DNA of 53,231 nucleotides, from positions 1 to 53,231 of the forward strand of contig BLAA01000002.1 of assembly GCA_017312345.1 (NCBI GenBank), given 5' to 3'. Source of the DNA: Candidatus Denitrolinea symbiosum (GTDB taxonomy: Bacteria; Chloroflexota; Anaerolineae; Anaerolineales; Villigracilaceae). The translations under genes and the position numbers were made by a program. The notes under the pieces are model-generated. The model saw only the letters and a program-made list of their open reading frames with translations. It had not been told where the DNA came from and did not search any database. Of the stretch, positions 28,866-37,686 are shown in pieces (position 1 is the stretch's first letter; each line of letters begins with the position of its first letter).

Positions 28866-29513
28866 TTATTTTTCCACGATGACCCAGGCGGTGTGATCCT
28901 CGGCTTCGAGGCGCGTCCGCGCTTCAGGAGGCAGCAGCGCGGCGATCTGCGGCGGCGACAGGAAATGACTGCGCATCAGCGCGAGCTTCTCCCCCACCGC
29001 GATCAACTTGACCGCGAAGGTCCGCAGGTCGGGTTCCTCGATGACGAGCCGTCCGCCGGGTTTGAGGACGCGGAAAAGTTCGCGGACGGTCTCGCCCTGA
29101 TGAACGACGTGGTGCAGCGCGTCCACCATGAGGACGCGGTCGAAGACGCCGTCCGCGAAGGGCAGGCGTTCCGTTTCGGCGGAGGAGGCGTCCAACCCTT
29201 TTTGCCGCGCCTGCACGAGCATCCCGCGCGCGACGTCGGCCACGACGACCGATCCCACGTGCGGACGAAGCGCCTCGGCCACGCGTCCCGTCCCGCCGCC
29301 CGCGTCGAGGAGAATCCCGGCGTGGGGCAGGCCGAGGACCTGGAGAGTCCGCTCCAGCCGCTTGAACGGGATGGCGCGGTCATAGATCGAAGCGATGAGG
29401 TTGAAGTGAGAATTCACAAAAGCATCCCGGAATCTGGAAGTTTTGCTTCCTGGTACGCGGATTTCACGAACAGCACGGATTGTCTTTTCCGTGAATTCCG
29501 CGTCCAAAAGCAT
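28866..29513 (-). CDS. Class I SAM-dependent methyltransferase
   Basis: Motif I ILLDAGGGTGRVAEALRP, motif II region ETERLPFADGVFDRVLMVDALHH and LFRVLKPGGRLVIEEPDL identify a UbiE/COQ5-like (Methyltransf_11) enzyme. The frame extends to ATG 29513, but its first ~30 residues (EKTIRAVREIRVPGS) coincide with an intergenic ACGGATTT-type repeat, so a GTG at 29417 (VNSHFNLIASIYDRAI) is a likelier start. Substrate unknown. It is upstream of the Nudix gene. Confidence 0.82.
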   Translation of the reverse strand: MLLDAEFTEKTIRAVREIRVPGSKTSRFRDAFVNSHFNLIASIYDRAIPFKRLERTLQVLGLPHAGILLDAGGGTGRVAEALRPHVGSVVVADVARGMLVQARQKGLDASSAETERLPFADGVFDRVLMVDALHHVVHQGETVRELFRVLKPGGRLVIEEPDLRTFAVKLIAVGEKLALMRSHFLSPPQIAALLPPEARTRLEAEDHTAWVIVEK

Positions 29514-29605
29514 GTCTTGACCTTATCTCGACCTGGCATATTTCACGATTGGGCAATTCTACCAAATCAAGAGACCGCCCTCGTCGGGCGGTCTCCTGCC
29601 TGGCC

Positions 29606-29893
29606 CTACGCGGCCATAGGAATTCGCTTCACCGTCCGCCTGGGACGATATAAAGCAAGATCATGGTTCGCCTGCAAGTTCAACCAGAATTCAGGAGACG
29701 TGCCAAGCGCCTCGGCAAACAGCCATGCCGTTTCGGGAGTAACGCCGCGCTTGCCGCGCACAATCTCATTCACGCGCTGGACGGGGATTTTAAGATGCTC
29801 GGCAAAAGCAACTTGCGATAACCCAAGAGGGTTCAGAAATTCCTCAAGCAGAATTTCACCGGGATGAGTGGGAATTCGATTCTCAGGAAGCAT
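29606..29893 (-). CDS. higA: HigA-family antitoxin (XRE-type)
   Basis: 95 residues: NRIPTHPGEILLEEFLNPLG, LSQVAFAEHLKIPVQRVNEIV (helix-turn-helix), RGKRGVTPETAWLFAEALG, then SPEFWLNLQANHDLALYR. This is the standard HigA (VapI) antidote family, which binds HigB and represses the operon. It lies 11 bp downstream of higB, the toxin-first order typical of this system. Confidence 0.93.
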   Translation of the reverse strand: MLPENRIPTHPGEILLEEFLNPLGLSQVAFAEHLKIPVQRVNEIVRGKRGVTPETAWLFAEALGTSPEFWLNLQANHDLALYRPRRTVKRIPMAA

Positions 29894-29904
29894 GAGATAC
29901 TCCT

Positions 29905-30195
29905 TTAATGATAATCAACGATTTCAACATCTTCTGCGCCGTTTTCCCAGCGAAAAATTATTCGCCATTGTTCGTTGATACGAATACTGTAATAACCGAC
30001 AAGATCACCTTTCAGATTTTCAAGACGATTTCCCGGGGGAGAGCGCAAATCATCCAAACGATGCGCGGAGTTGAGAACATCCAATTTACGTAATGCCGCA
30101 GAAATAATGTTTTGAGGAAACCTTCGAACACGCGAAGTGTTGCGGCCATGATATAGATCTGCGGTTGCCGCATCTGCAATGGATTTTATCGGCAT
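29905..30195 (-). CDS. higB: HigB/RelE-family toxin
   Basis: 96 residues: ISAALRKLDVLNSAHRLDDL, RSPPGNRLENLKGDLVGYYSI and RINEQWRIIFRWENGAEDVE are typical of the HigB (RelE/ParE fold) ribosome-dependent mRNA interferase. The RINEQWRI(I)F strand is the family signature. A TATAAT-like ATTATAATG lies just upstream on the minus strand. Confidence 0.92.
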   Translation of the reverse strand: MPIKSIADAATADLYHGRNTSRVRRFPQNIISAALRKLDVLNSAHRLDDLRSPPGNRLENLKGDLVGYYSIRINEQWRIIFRWENGAEDVEIVDYH

Positions 30196-30307
30196 GGAGA
30201 AATTATAATGCTTTCACGGTATCCATGCAAGGCAAGCAAGAACGAGACCGCCCGATGAGGGCGGTTCTTTCTTCTTTCCTCTTTCTTCACTTACGCGCCA
30301 CGCGCCC

Positions 30308-31321
30308 CTACCTCCCATACCTCTTCCTGATCTCCGGCAGGAAATACTCCTCGAAAAATTTATCCGCGTCGTAATCGGGATTCCAGCCCCAGTCGGCGCG
30401 GGCGCGCGAGTCGTCCAAATCTTCGGGCCACGAGTCGACGATGCCCTGCCGGCGCGGGTTCGGCTCGAAGACGATTTCCGCGCCGGGGAAGGCCTTCACA
30501 GCGCGGTCGCGGAACTCGCCCGCGGTAAGGGCGAACGCGGCGATGTTGTAAACCTGCCGCGTCAACCGCTCGCGCGGCGCGTCCGTCAACATCAGCAGGG
30601 ACTTGATGGCGTCGGGCATCGCCATGAACGAGATCTTCGTGTCCTCGCGGACGAAGCAGGCGTAGGGTTTGCCGTCCGCGGCGTGGTGGAGCATCTCGGG
30701 CCCGTAGTCGCTCGTCCCGCCGCTGGGGAGGGTGAAGGCCGAGATCAGCCCGGGGAAGCGGATCGCCCGAAAGTCCAGCATGACCGGGGGCGCGGGATCG
30801 AGGTGTTTCTGTCCATGGAAATGTCCGTAATACATCCCCAATTTTTCGCAATACAGTTTGTTACATCCATACATCGTGTGCGGGTTGTCGTGGTCTTCCT
30901 CCTTCACGCGTCCCGCCTTTTGCTTCTCTTCGAGATCGGCCATCCCGTAGGCGGCAATCGAACTGGGGAACAGGAACTTGACCGGTTTTTTATATTTCTC
31001 GGATTTATACGCGGCCAGCATCAGCAGCTGCATCGTCCCCTCGACGTTGATGCGGTGCGCCTCCTCGGTGGCCACCTCCGCCTTCGACGAAAGCGAGGCG
31101 GCCAGATGATAGATGATGTCGAAATCGTAATCGTAGAACTGCTTGACCCGATTGACGAGGTCGCCCTGCACATGTTCAGCGGAGAGGGCGTGGATGGAAT
31201 CGGGGAGCGGAGCCAGGTCCGCGGTGACGATGCGATAGCCGCCGCGCGCCGCCAGTCCCTGCACCAGCGCCTGCCCGATCTCGCCGCACGCGCCGGTCAC
31301 CAACACAGATTTCTCGGTCAT
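30308..31321 (-). CDS. NAD-dependent epimerase/dehydratase, L-threonine 3-dehydrogenase-like SDR
   Basis: 337 residues. The Rossmann motif is VLVTGACGEIGQALVQGL and the active-site block is YGCNKLYCEK. RAIRFPGLISAFTLPSGGTSDYGPEM, REDTKISFMAMPDAIKSLL and VDSWPEDLDDSRARADWGWNP closely follow the extended-SDR L-threonine dehydrogenases, which oxidise threonine to 2-amino-3-ketobutyrate. No kbl gene is nearby. AGGAGA precedes the ATG. Confidence 0.85.
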   Translation of the reverse strand: MTEKSVLVTGACGEIGQALVQGLAARGGYRIVTADLAPLPDSIHALSAEHVQGDLVNRVKQFYDYDFDIIYHLAASLSSKAEVATEEAHRINVEGTMQLLMLAAYKSEKYKKPVKFLFPSSIAAYGMADLEEKQKAGRVKEEDHDNPHTMYGCNKLYCEKLGMYYGHFHGQKHLDPAPPVMLDFRAIRFPGLISAFTLPSGGTSDYGPEMLHHAADGKPYACFVREDTKISFMAMPDAIKSLLMLTDAPRERLTRQVYNIAAFALTAGEFRDRAVKAFPGAEIVFEPNPRRQGIVDSWPEDLDDSRARADWGWNPDYDADKFFEEYFLPEIRKRYGR

Positions 31322-31385
31322 GAGATTCTCCTGAGCGGTTCGTAACCGAATGGAATTTTATGCCGCGCTATTGTACAATATTCTC

Positions 31386-32180
31386 GTGAATCAACGCCGT
31401 TTTTCGACCCCGAAATTTCGACGAATTTCGACGCGCGCCGCGCCGCTCCTCCTCCTGCCGACGCTCCTGCTCGCCGCCTGCTCCGCGCTGGACAGAAAAC
31501 CGCCCGGCGCCGCGACGCCCGTCCCGCCGACGGCGACCCCGCTTCCCTCCCCGACCCCGGTCTGGTTCCCGCCCACCGACACGCCCGCTCCCTCGGCCGC
31601 GACCCTGCCCACCGCCACCCCCGATTGGAGTCCCGGCCTCGGCAAGGTCCTCTATACAGACGATTTCACCGATCCCGCGAACTGGTCCAACGGCAAGGAC
31701 TATCTCAGCAATGGAAGGCTGACTCTGGCCGCCGAGCCAGACGTATATCGGATGAGCCTGCATCAAGACCTGCTCGTCGAGAATTTCTACGCCGAGATCG
31801 CCGCCAGTCTCAACCTGTGCCGCGGCGCGGGCGAGTATGGATTCCTCGTGCGCGCCGCCCCGACCGCGTATTACCGCTTCGGCTTGAATTGCAACGGCGA
31901 GATCAAAGCCGACCGCGTCGTCAACGGGACGCGCGCGCCGTTGAAGCTCCCCGTCTTCTCCAGCGACGCGCCGCGCGGCGTCCCGGCCCGGGTGCGGATC
32001 GCAGTCTGGGCGGTGGGACGCGAGCTGCGCTTCTTCCTGAACGACCACTACCAGTTCAGCGTGGACGATCCCGTCCTGCCGAACGGCTCGCTGGGAGTGT
32101 ACGTCCGCGCCGCGGCGGATTCGCCCGTCACAGTTTCGTTCTCCGACCTGGTCGTGAGACAGGTCAACGCCAACCCGTGA
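31386..32180 (+). CDS. Lipoprotein with a LamG/DUF1080-like beta-sandwich domain
   Basis: About 264 residues from GTG 31386. The signal peptide ends LLLAACSA (lipobox Cys32), followed by a Pro/Thr linker (around 40-85). The C-terminal domain (KVLYTDDFTDPANWSNG, DLLVENFYAEIAASLNL, GSLGVYVRAAADSPVTVSFSDLVV) fits the concanavalin-like fold of DUF1080 proteins that bind carbohydrate. TACAAT (31374-31379) ends six bases before the GTG and there is no Shine-Dalgarno, so the mRNA may be leaderless. Exact function unknown. Confidence 0.75.
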   Translation: MNQRRFSTPKFRRISTRAAPLLLLPTLLLAACSALDRKPPGAATPVPPTATPLPSPTPVWFPPTDTPAPSAATLPTATPDWSPGLGKVLYTDDFTDPANWSNGKDYLSNGRLTLAAEPDVYRMSLHQDLLVENFYAEIAASLNLCRGAGEYGFLVRAAPTAYYRFGLNCNGEIKADRVVNGTRAPLKLPVFSSDAPRGVPARVRIAVWAVGRELRFFLNDHYQFSVDDPVLPNGSLGVYVRAAADSPVTVSFSDLVVRQVNANP

Positions 32181-32192
32181 AGCTCAATAGTG

Positions 32193-32198
32193 TATAAT
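32193..32198 (+). promoter_or_regulatory. -10 element of tRNA-Val
   Basis: TATAAT nine bases before the tRNA, consistent with transcription starting at or near the mature 5' end. No good -35 match was found at 16-18 bp upstream. Confidence 0.5.
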
Positions 32199-32207
32199 GT
32201 CGGCGTC

Positions 32208-32281
32208 GGGCGCTTGGCTCAGTTGGTTAGAGCGCCTCGTTTACACCGAGGATGTCGGGGGTTCGAGTCCCTCAGCGCCCA
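32208..32281 (+). tRNA. tRNA-Val (anticodon TAC)
   Basis: 74 nt: acceptor GGGCGCT/AGCGCCC, D arm GCTCAGTTGGTTAGAGC, anticodon stem-loop CCTCG-TTTACAC-CGAGG giving TAC, and T arm GGGGGTTCGAGTCCCTC. Discriminator A, no encoded CCA. A stand-alone gene with its own terminator. Confidence 0.97.
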
Positions 32282-32282
32282 C

Positions 32283-32315
32283 AAAAGACAGCCGCTTCGA
32301 GACGGCTGTCTTTTT
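32283..32315. terminator. Bidirectional terminator after tRNA-Val
   Basis: An 8-bp stem GACAGCCG/CGGCTGTC (32287-32294 with 32303-32310), with AAAA on the left and TTTTT on the right. It ends tRNA-Val on the plus strand and the convergent DMT transporter gene on the minus strand, whose stop codon lies within it. Confidence 0.9.
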
Positions 32316-32751
32316 ATTTCGCCGTCAGCCAGACGCCGAGCAGGACGATCGCCATTCCCAGCAGGCGCGGCGCGTCGAGCGGACGTTCGAGCGCGCCCAG
32401 CCAGCCGAAGTGGTCGAGGATCATCCCGACGAGGAGTTGTCCCGCCACGATTGTGATGATGGAACCCGCCACGCCGATGCGCGGGATCATGTAACTGATG
32501 GCGCCGATCACCGCCAGCCCGAAGACTCCCGCCAGCAGCGCGTACCACGGCAGCGTCCGCCACTGACTCAACTTCCCGCCGCCGAGGAACAAGAGCGGAA
32601 TCAGCGCGGCCAGCGCCCCTCCCGCGTGGACGATGAAGACGCTTTCCAATGTGCCGAGTCTCTGGCTCATCATACTCGCGAGCGGGCTTTGCAATCCCAC
32701 CGCCATGCCGCCCGCAAGCCCGATCACGACGATCAACACGACTGCCTGCAT
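32314..32751 (-). CDS. DMT-family inner membrane transporter (DUF606/YdcZ)
   Basis: 145 residues with about five membrane helices. IGLAGGMAVGLQSPLASMMSQ near the N-terminus, SVFIVHAGGALAALIPL, and GQLLVGMILDHFGWLG with PLDAPRLLGMAIVLLGVWL match DUF606, a small member of the drug/metabolite transporter superfamily. These usually work as dimers. Substrate unknown. Confidence 0.88.
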   Translation of the reverse strand: MQAVVLIVVIGLAGGMAVGLQSPLASMMSQRLGTLESVFIVHAGGALAALIPLLFLGGGKLSQWRTLPWYALLAGVFGLAVIGAISYMIPRIGVAGSIITIVAGQLLVGMILDHFGWLGALERPLDAPRLLGMAIVLLGVWLTAK

Positions 32752-32961
32752 ACCTGCCTCCTTTTAAGGGAATGATACCATCCACCAGAAATATGGCCCG
32801 GATAAACGGGACAAAACTCATATTCTCACTATGACGGGAGTCGGCATACAATAATTTGACGTCCTCGCGAGCGGCGCGAGGCGCTCCCCGCCTGACGGGG
32901 AGATCGTCCGCGAACGCCTCGCAACGACGACGTCCAACCGAAAACAGACCGGGAGAATGCC

Positions 32962-33798
32962 ATGACCATCATCGTCGCAGATACCACCTGCAGCCTGCCG
33001 CGCGAAACGTTGAAGCGGCGCGGCATCCCGCTCATCCCCCAGATCGTCATGTTCGGGGAGGAGTCTTATCACGACGACAGCGAGATTGACACCGCGGCTT
33101 TTCTCGCCAAACTCAAGGCCTCGCCCGTCCTGCCGAAGACCGCCGCGCCCGAGCCGACGCTGTACTATCCGATCTTCGAACGGGCGCGGGCGCGGGGCGA
33201 GAGCGTCATCGTCGTGGCGCCCTCGGCCAAGGTCAGCGGGACGACGCGTTCCGCCGAGACCGCCGCGCAGGAATTCGCGGGCGCGGACATCCGCGTGGTG
33301 GACACGCAGACAATCTCGTGCAACCTCGGTTCGCTCGTCCTGCTGGCGGACGACATGGCGAAGGCGGGAAAGTCCGCCGACGAGATCATGGCAAAACTCG
33401 AAGACATGATCCCGCGCGGGCGCATCTATTTCCTCGTCCACACGCTGGAGTATCTCGCCAAAGGCGGGCGGATCGGCGGCGCGAGCAAACTGCTGGCCGA
33501 ACTGCTGGAGATCAAACCCATCCTGACGATCCGCGCGGGACAGGTGGAGGCCTTCGAGCGACAGCGCACCCACAAACGCGCCCTGGCGCGGCTGGAGGAG
33601 ATCGTCCACGAGGAATGCCCGAGGTCGGCGGAGGCGTACTTGGCGGCGATGCAGGCCGAGGCGGAGGAAGAGGCCCGGGTCCTCGCGGCCAGCCTCCAGT
33701 CGTGGCAGGGAGGCGGCGAAGTCCCCATCTACGAACTGCCGCCGGCCATCGTCACGCACGGCGGGCCGAAGACGATGGGAGTCGGATTTTTCGTCTAG
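32962..33798 (+). CDS. DegV family fatty-acid-binding protein
   Basis: 278 residues: TIIVADTTCSLPRETLKRRG, IPLIPQIVMFGEESYHDD, KTAAPEPTLYYPIFERA, APSAKVSGTTRSAE and LVHTLEYLAKGGRIGGAS are the DegV fold blocks. They include the TCSL and SG(T) residues that bind the fatty-acid carboxylate. FakB-type DegV proteins present fatty acids to FakA kinase; no fakA is nearby. GGGAGA precedes the start. Confidence 0.93.
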   Translation: MTIIVADTTCSLPRETLKRRGIPLIPQIVMFGEESYHDDSEIDTAAFLAKLKASPVLPKTAAPEPTLYYPIFERARARGESVIVVAPSAKVSGTTRSAETAAQEFAGADIRVVDTQTISCNLGSLVLLADDMAKAGKSADEIMAKLEDMIPRGRIYFLVHTLEYLAKGGRIGGASKLLAELLEIKPILTIRAGQVEAFERQRTHKRALARLEEIVHEECPRSAEAYLAAMQAEAEEEARVLAASLQSWQGGGEVPIYELPPAIVTHGGPKTMGVGFFV

Positions 33799-33884
33799 CG
33801 CTTCGCAAGGGCGGGTAAATCCGCTATAATTCTGCCGCTCAAAAGCAATCCCCCACGTCAGCGGTTTTACAAGAAGGAGTACGA

Positions 33885-34640
33885 ATGTCTGGTCATAGCC
33901 ATTGGGCAACCATCAAACGCAAAAAGGGCGCGGCAGACGCGAAAAAAGGCGCCATTTTCACCCGTCTCGCGCGGGAGATCGCCATGGCCGCGCGTCTGGG
34001 CGGCGGCGACCCGGGGACGAATTTCCGTCTCGAACTCGCCATCGAAAAAGCGCGCGCCGGCAACATGCCGAAGGACAACATCGAGCGCGCCATCCGCCGC
34101 GGCACCGGCGAAGACAAAGAGGCCGGCTCGTTCGAGGAATTGACTCTCGAAGGCTACGGCCCGCACGGCGCGGCCCTCATGGTGGACTGCGTCACCGACA
34201 ACCGCAACCGCACCATCTCGGACCTCCGTCACGCGTTCAGCAAGGCGGGCGGCAACATGGCCGAGGCCGGCGCGGTGGGCTGGCAGTTCGACCGCAAAGC
34301 GTACTTCTCCTTCCCCTCCAGCCAGATGAATTACGACAAGGCCTTCGAACTCGCCGCGGTGGCCGGCGCGGACGACGTGCTGGACGCCGGCGAGGCGGTG
34401 GAGATCATCGCCCCGGTCGACGCGTTCAAGACCCTGAGCGACGCGCTCCACCAGGCGGGCGTCACCCCCGACGAGGCCGAACTGCGCCTGATCGCCAAGC
34501 AGGAACTGGAACTGGACGCCGAGTCCACGCTCTCGGTCCTGCGGCTGGTGGAGGGCCTCGAGGAACTCGACGACGTGCAGAGCGTGTTCCACAACGTGAA
34601 ACTCTCCGACGAAGCGCTGGCCGCCCTCGAAGCCGCGTAA
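33885..34640 (+). CDS. yebC: YebC/PmpR family transcriptional regulator / translation factor
   Basis: 251 residues beginning MSGHSHWATIKRKKGAADAK, with the family core TRLAREIAMAARLGGGDPGTN, KARAGNMPKDNIERAIRRG and LMVDCVTDNRNRTISDLRHAF. This is the conserved YebC family linked to transcriptional control and translation of proline stretches. AAGGAG lies before the start and TATAAT at 33825-33830. A terminator separates it from ruvC, but the yebC-ruvC order is a conserved pairing. Confidence 0.95.
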   Translation: MSGHSHWATIKRKKGAADAKKGAIFTRLAREIAMAARLGGGDPGTNFRLELAIEKARAGNMPKDNIERAIRRGTGEDKEAGSFEELTLEGYGPHGAALMVDCVTDNRNRTISDLRHAFSKAGGNMAEAGAVGWQFDRKAYFSFPSSQMNYDKAFELAAVAGADDVLDAGEAVEIIAPVDAFKTLSDALHQAGVTPDEAELRLIAKQELELDAESTLSVLRLVEGLEELDDVQSVFHNVKLSDEALAALEAA

Positions 34641-34643
34641 ACG

Positions 34644-34681
34644 AAAATTCTGAATTCAGGCTGCTGAGTTCAGAATTTTTT
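34644..34681 (+). terminator. Terminator between yebC and ruvC
   Basis: An 11-bp stem AAAATTCTGAA/TTCAGAATTTT (34644-34654 with 34669-34679), followed by T residues up to three bases before the ruvC start. The U-run overlaps the place of the ruvC ribosome-binding site, so read-through and ruvC translation may be linked. Confidence 0.75.
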
Positions 34682-34684
34682 CTT

Positions 34685-35170
34685 ATGACCCTCTCTCTCG
34701 GAATTGACCCCGGCCTCGCCACCACCGGCTACGGACTGGTACGCCTCGAACCCGACGGGAGGCTAGACGCGGTCTCCTTCGGCGTGATCCTCACCCCGAA
34801 AACGGACTCCATCCCCGCGCGGCTGGAGAGTCTCTACCGCGGCCTGCGTTCCCTGCTGAAGAAACACAAACCCGATACCGCCGCCGTGGAGAAATTGTTC
34901 TTCCAGCGCAACGTCTCGACCGCCATCGCGGTGGGACAGGCGCGCGGCGTGGCGCTGCTCGCCCTCCAACAGGCGGGACTGGAGGTCTTCGAGTACACGC
35001 CCAACGAGGTCAAACAAGCCGTGGCGGGATACGGCTCCGCGGACAAGAGACAGGTGCAGGAGATGACGCGCGTCCTCCTGCAATTGAACGAGATCCCCAA
35101 GCCCGACGACGCCGCCGACGCGCTGGCAATCGCCATCACGCATTTGAATACGAGGAGGTATGAGGGGTAG
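34685..35170 (+). CDS. ruvC: Holliday junction resolvase RuvC
   Basis: A 161-residue RNase H-fold nuclease. Catalytic acidic residues are in SLGIDPGLATTGYG (Asp), AAVEKLFFQRNVSTA (Glu) and PKPDDAADALAIAITH (Asp pair). TPNEVKQAVAGYGSADKRQVQ is the usual middle region. It cleaves four-way junctions with RuvAB, which are not in this window. No Shine-Dalgarno is evident because the preceding terminator occupies that place. Confidence 0.95.
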   Translation: MTLSLGIDPGLATTGYGLVRLEPDGRLDAVSFGVILTPKTDSIPARLESLYRGLRSLLKKHKPDTAAVEKLFFQRNVSTAIAVGQARGVALLALQQAGLEVFEYTPNEVKQAVAGYGSADKRQVQEMTRVLLQLNEIPKPDDAADALAIAITHLNTRRYEG

Positions 35171-35465
35171 GGGGAAGTGGGCAGCTTGTTAGACTACGTC
35201 GTGAATGGCAATTTCATGCAGACGGTGTCGGTAGATGATGCCGACGCATTTGTCGGTGGAGGCTTCGGCGGAGGTCAAATCTTGAGATGATGGGGTTATA
35301 GGGCTTTTGTTTTAGCCTATGTTTAAAGTACGGCGAGTTGTGTTAGGAAATTAATACGGAGTGATAGTTTCGCTTTGAAGCAATAAGTTTTATAATGCGG
35401 TTACAGTATTTGGCCGTACAGTTCATAGATAGCCTATTATTCCATCGTCATTTCAAAGGTCAACA
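35171..35465. other. Intergenic region, GC-rich to AT-rich transition
   Basis: No gene seen. Base composition falls sharply around 35290. TATAAT at 35391-35396 (in AAGTTTTATAATGCGG) may be the -10 of the Mrr gene. The first part contains short imperfect CGGTGTCGGTAGATG / TGTCGGTGGAGG similarity, possibly the end of a degraded coding sequence. Confidence 0.35.
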
Positions 35466-36314
35466 ATGTCAAAAAATAGTTTACCCACTTACGACACAAT
35501 GATGAATCCTTTACTCCGAGCTATGAAGGAGTTGGGTGGTTCGGGGACGGTCGAAGAAATCAACAGTAAAGTAGCAGAAATTCTCGGCTTGCACGATGAG
35601 CAATTAGATATTCTGCACGATTCAAAACGTGGCGGGCAGACTGAATTTGAATATCGATTAGCATGGACGCGTAGTTATTTCAAAAGATATAGTATTCTTG
35701 AAAATTCCAGTCGGGGTATTTGGGCATTAACTCCTGAAGGCAGAAACCTTGCTGAAGTAAACGAAAAAGAAGTTGTAAGAGTGGTTCGCGAACAATTACG
35801 GGCAGAGCGTGCAGAAACCAACGAAGTTGATGAAGAAAGCAAAACGCTTACCTGGCAAGATGAATTACTCGAAGCTCTGATGAAAATGGAGCCATCCGCT
35901 TTTGAGAGATTGACGCAGCGATTTTTACGAGAATCTGGATTTATTCAAGTCGAAATTACAGGTCGTAGTGGCGATGGCGGTATAGATGGTCGCGGTATCA
36001 TGCGACTAGGCGGTTTATTGAGCTTTCACGTCATATTTCAGTGTAAACGCTGGCAAGGCGCAGTCGGAGCAGGTCAAGTAAGAGATTTTCGTGGCGCAAT
36101 GGTAGGACGAGCAGATAAAGGCTTACTGGTTACGACGGGAACTTTCACAAAAGATGCTGTTCGAGAAGCGACGCGAGATGGCGCGCCTGCTATTGATTTG
36201 ATAGATGGAGATCAGTTGGTCGAAAAATTGAGAGAATTGGCTTTAGGCGTAAAAACTGAAAAAATTCAAGTTGAAAAAGTGTCAATTGATAAAAATTGGT
36301 TTGCTTCGCTATAA
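35466..36314 (+). CDS. mrr: Mrr-type (type IV) restriction endonuclease
   Basis: 282 residues. The N-terminal winged-helix domain (Mrr_N) reads TYDTMMNPLLRAMKELGG to SSRGIWALTPEGRNL. The C-terminal Mrr_cat domain has FERLTQRFLRESGFIQVEITG, GRSGDGGIDGRGIM (catalytic Asp), FQCKRWQGAVGAGQVRDFRG (the QxK element) and GLLVTTGTFTKDAVREA. It would cut modified foreign DNA. The gene is markedly AT-rich compared with its neighbours, which points to horizontal acquisition. AAAGGT precedes the start. Confidence 0.93.
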   Translation: MSKNSLPTYDTMMNPLLRAMKELGGSGTVEEINSKVAEILGLHDEQLDILHDSKRGGQTEFEYRLAWTRSYFKRYSILENSSRGIWALTPEGRNLAEVNEKEVVRVVREQLRAERAETNEVDEESKTLTWQDELLEALMKMEPSAFERLTQRFLRESGFIQVEITGRSGDGGIDGRGIMRLGGLLSFHVIFQCKRWQGAVGAGQVRDFRGAMVGRADKGLLVTTGTFTKDAVREATRDGAPAIDLIDGDQLVEKLRELALGVKTEKIQVEKVSIDKNWFASL

Positions 36315-36376
36315 AATCGCAGGCTACCAATAAGCTACAGCATCAAGGATAAAAAGAAAATCGCCCTCCAAACCCA

Positions 36377-36409
36377 AAAAACGGTTCCATACTTTCAGGA
36401 ACCGTTTTT
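36377..36409. terminator. Bidirectional terminator between mrr and the SIS gene
   Basis: An 11-bp stem AAAACGGTTCC/GGAACCGTTTT (36378-36388 with 36398-36408) with A- and T-runs on the two sides. It serves the convergent mrr and SIS-domain genes. Confidence 0.85.
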
Positions 36410-36500
36410 GATTCCCCGCGTACCCATTTCGAGGCAGGGACAGCCTCCGCCGTCCGCGCGCGCCATGCCGCGCCTTCGATTCAAGCGCCTTTCCCCGGGC

Positions 36501-37538
36501 TCAGCGCGTCTCGGTGACCTTGGAGATCGCGCGCGGGCGCTCGGTGTCGAGTCCCTTCGCCGAGGTGAGATGACAGGCAAAAAGCTGCGCGGGGAGAATG
36601 CCGACGATGGGCGTCAGCCATTCGGGAATCCCGGAGGGGAGCGGAATGGGCGATTGGGCCAGGTCGAGAGTCGACGCGTCGTCGGAGAGGACGACCAGCT
36701 CGGCGCGATGCTCCTCCCGTAATTTGGACAGCAGCGCGCGCAGCGAGTCGAGCGTCTGCCCCGTGGGCGCGGCCGCCAGGATGGGGAATCCATCCTCGAC
36801 CATCGCGATCGGTCCGTGCTGGAAATCGGCGGAAGAATACGGCTCGGCCACGGTGTAGGTCAACTCTTTCAGTTTCAGCGCCCACTCGAACGCGGTGGCG
36901 TAATTGAAGCCGCGTCCCAGCGTCACGCATTGACGCATGTAACGATAGCGCTGCGCCAGGCGCGCGACGTCCGCGTCGAGCGCGAGACTTTGCGCCGCGA
37001 ACGCGGGGACGGCGGCCAGCTCGTCCCAGCGCGCCGCGGACGGATCCAGCGCGGCCGAAAGCATGGCGACAGCCGCCAGTTCGGCGGTGTACGTTTTCGT
37101 CGCGGCCACGGCTTTTTCCTCCCCCGCCTGGATGTCGAGGACGAGGTCGGCCGCGCGGGCGAGCGGCGAATCGGGGGTATTGACGATGGCGAGCGTCAGG
37201 CAATTTTGCCGCCGGCCCTCTTCCAGCACGCTCACGATGTCGGGCGATTGTCCCGATTGAGAAATGCCGACGACCAGCGCGTCGCGCAGGCGCGGCGGGG
37301 ACTGATAGCAGGTGAAGAGCGAGGGCGCGGCGAGCGCGAGCGGAAGTCCGTTATGCGCGCCCCAAAGGTAGTTGGCGTAACGCCCGGCGTTATCAGACGT
37401 GCCGCGAGCGGCGACCAGGACGTATTGCACGCCGCGGGCGCGGACGACGCGGGCAATCTCCTGGACGGTCTGTTTTTGATCGCGTAAAAGGGCCGCGATC
37501 CGTTGGGGTTGTTCGAGAATTTCGGAATGAAGCGACAT
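36501..37538 (-). CDS. SIS-domain protein, GlmS-isomerase-like / sugar-phosphate deaminase
   Basis: 345 residues carrying two SIS domains without the glutaminase domain. VLVAARGTSDNAGRYANYLW, VVGISQSGQSPDIVSVLEEG and KAVAATKTYTAELAAVAML form the first; LGRGFNYATAFEWALKLKEL and YSSADFQHGPIAMVEDG the second. The ending PRAISKVTETR matches the AgaS/FrlB-like subfamily that uses amino-sugar phosphates. GGAGGAG precedes the start. The exact sugar cannot be named. Confidence 0.87.
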   Translation of the reverse strand: MSLHSEILEQPQRIAALLRDQKQTVQEIARVVRARGVQYVLVAARGTSDNAGRYANYLWGAHNGLPLALAAPSLFTCYQSPPRLRDALVVGISQSGQSPDIVSVLEEGRRQNCLTLAIVNTPDSPLARAADLVLDIQAGEEKAVAATKTYTAELAAVAMLSAALDPSAARWDELAAVPAFAAQSLALDADVARLAQRYRYMRQCVTLGRGFNYATAFEWALKLKELTYTVAEPYSSADFQHGPIAMVEDGFPILAAAPTGQTLDSLRALLSKLREEHRAELVVLSDDASTLDLAQSPIPLPSGIPEWLTPIVGILPAQLFACHLTSAKGLDTERPRAISKVTETR

Positions 37539-37686
37539 GTTCTCCTCCGTGATTGGATTATACCCTGTCCATCCCGCCGGACCGTGAACGGGAAAAGCCG
37601 GCTTTTCCAGGCAGGCAGACCGATCCGCGCTCTATCGCCGCGAAACGTCCCTGGCGGAAAACTGCTTGTCGGAGGAAATTGCCCTC

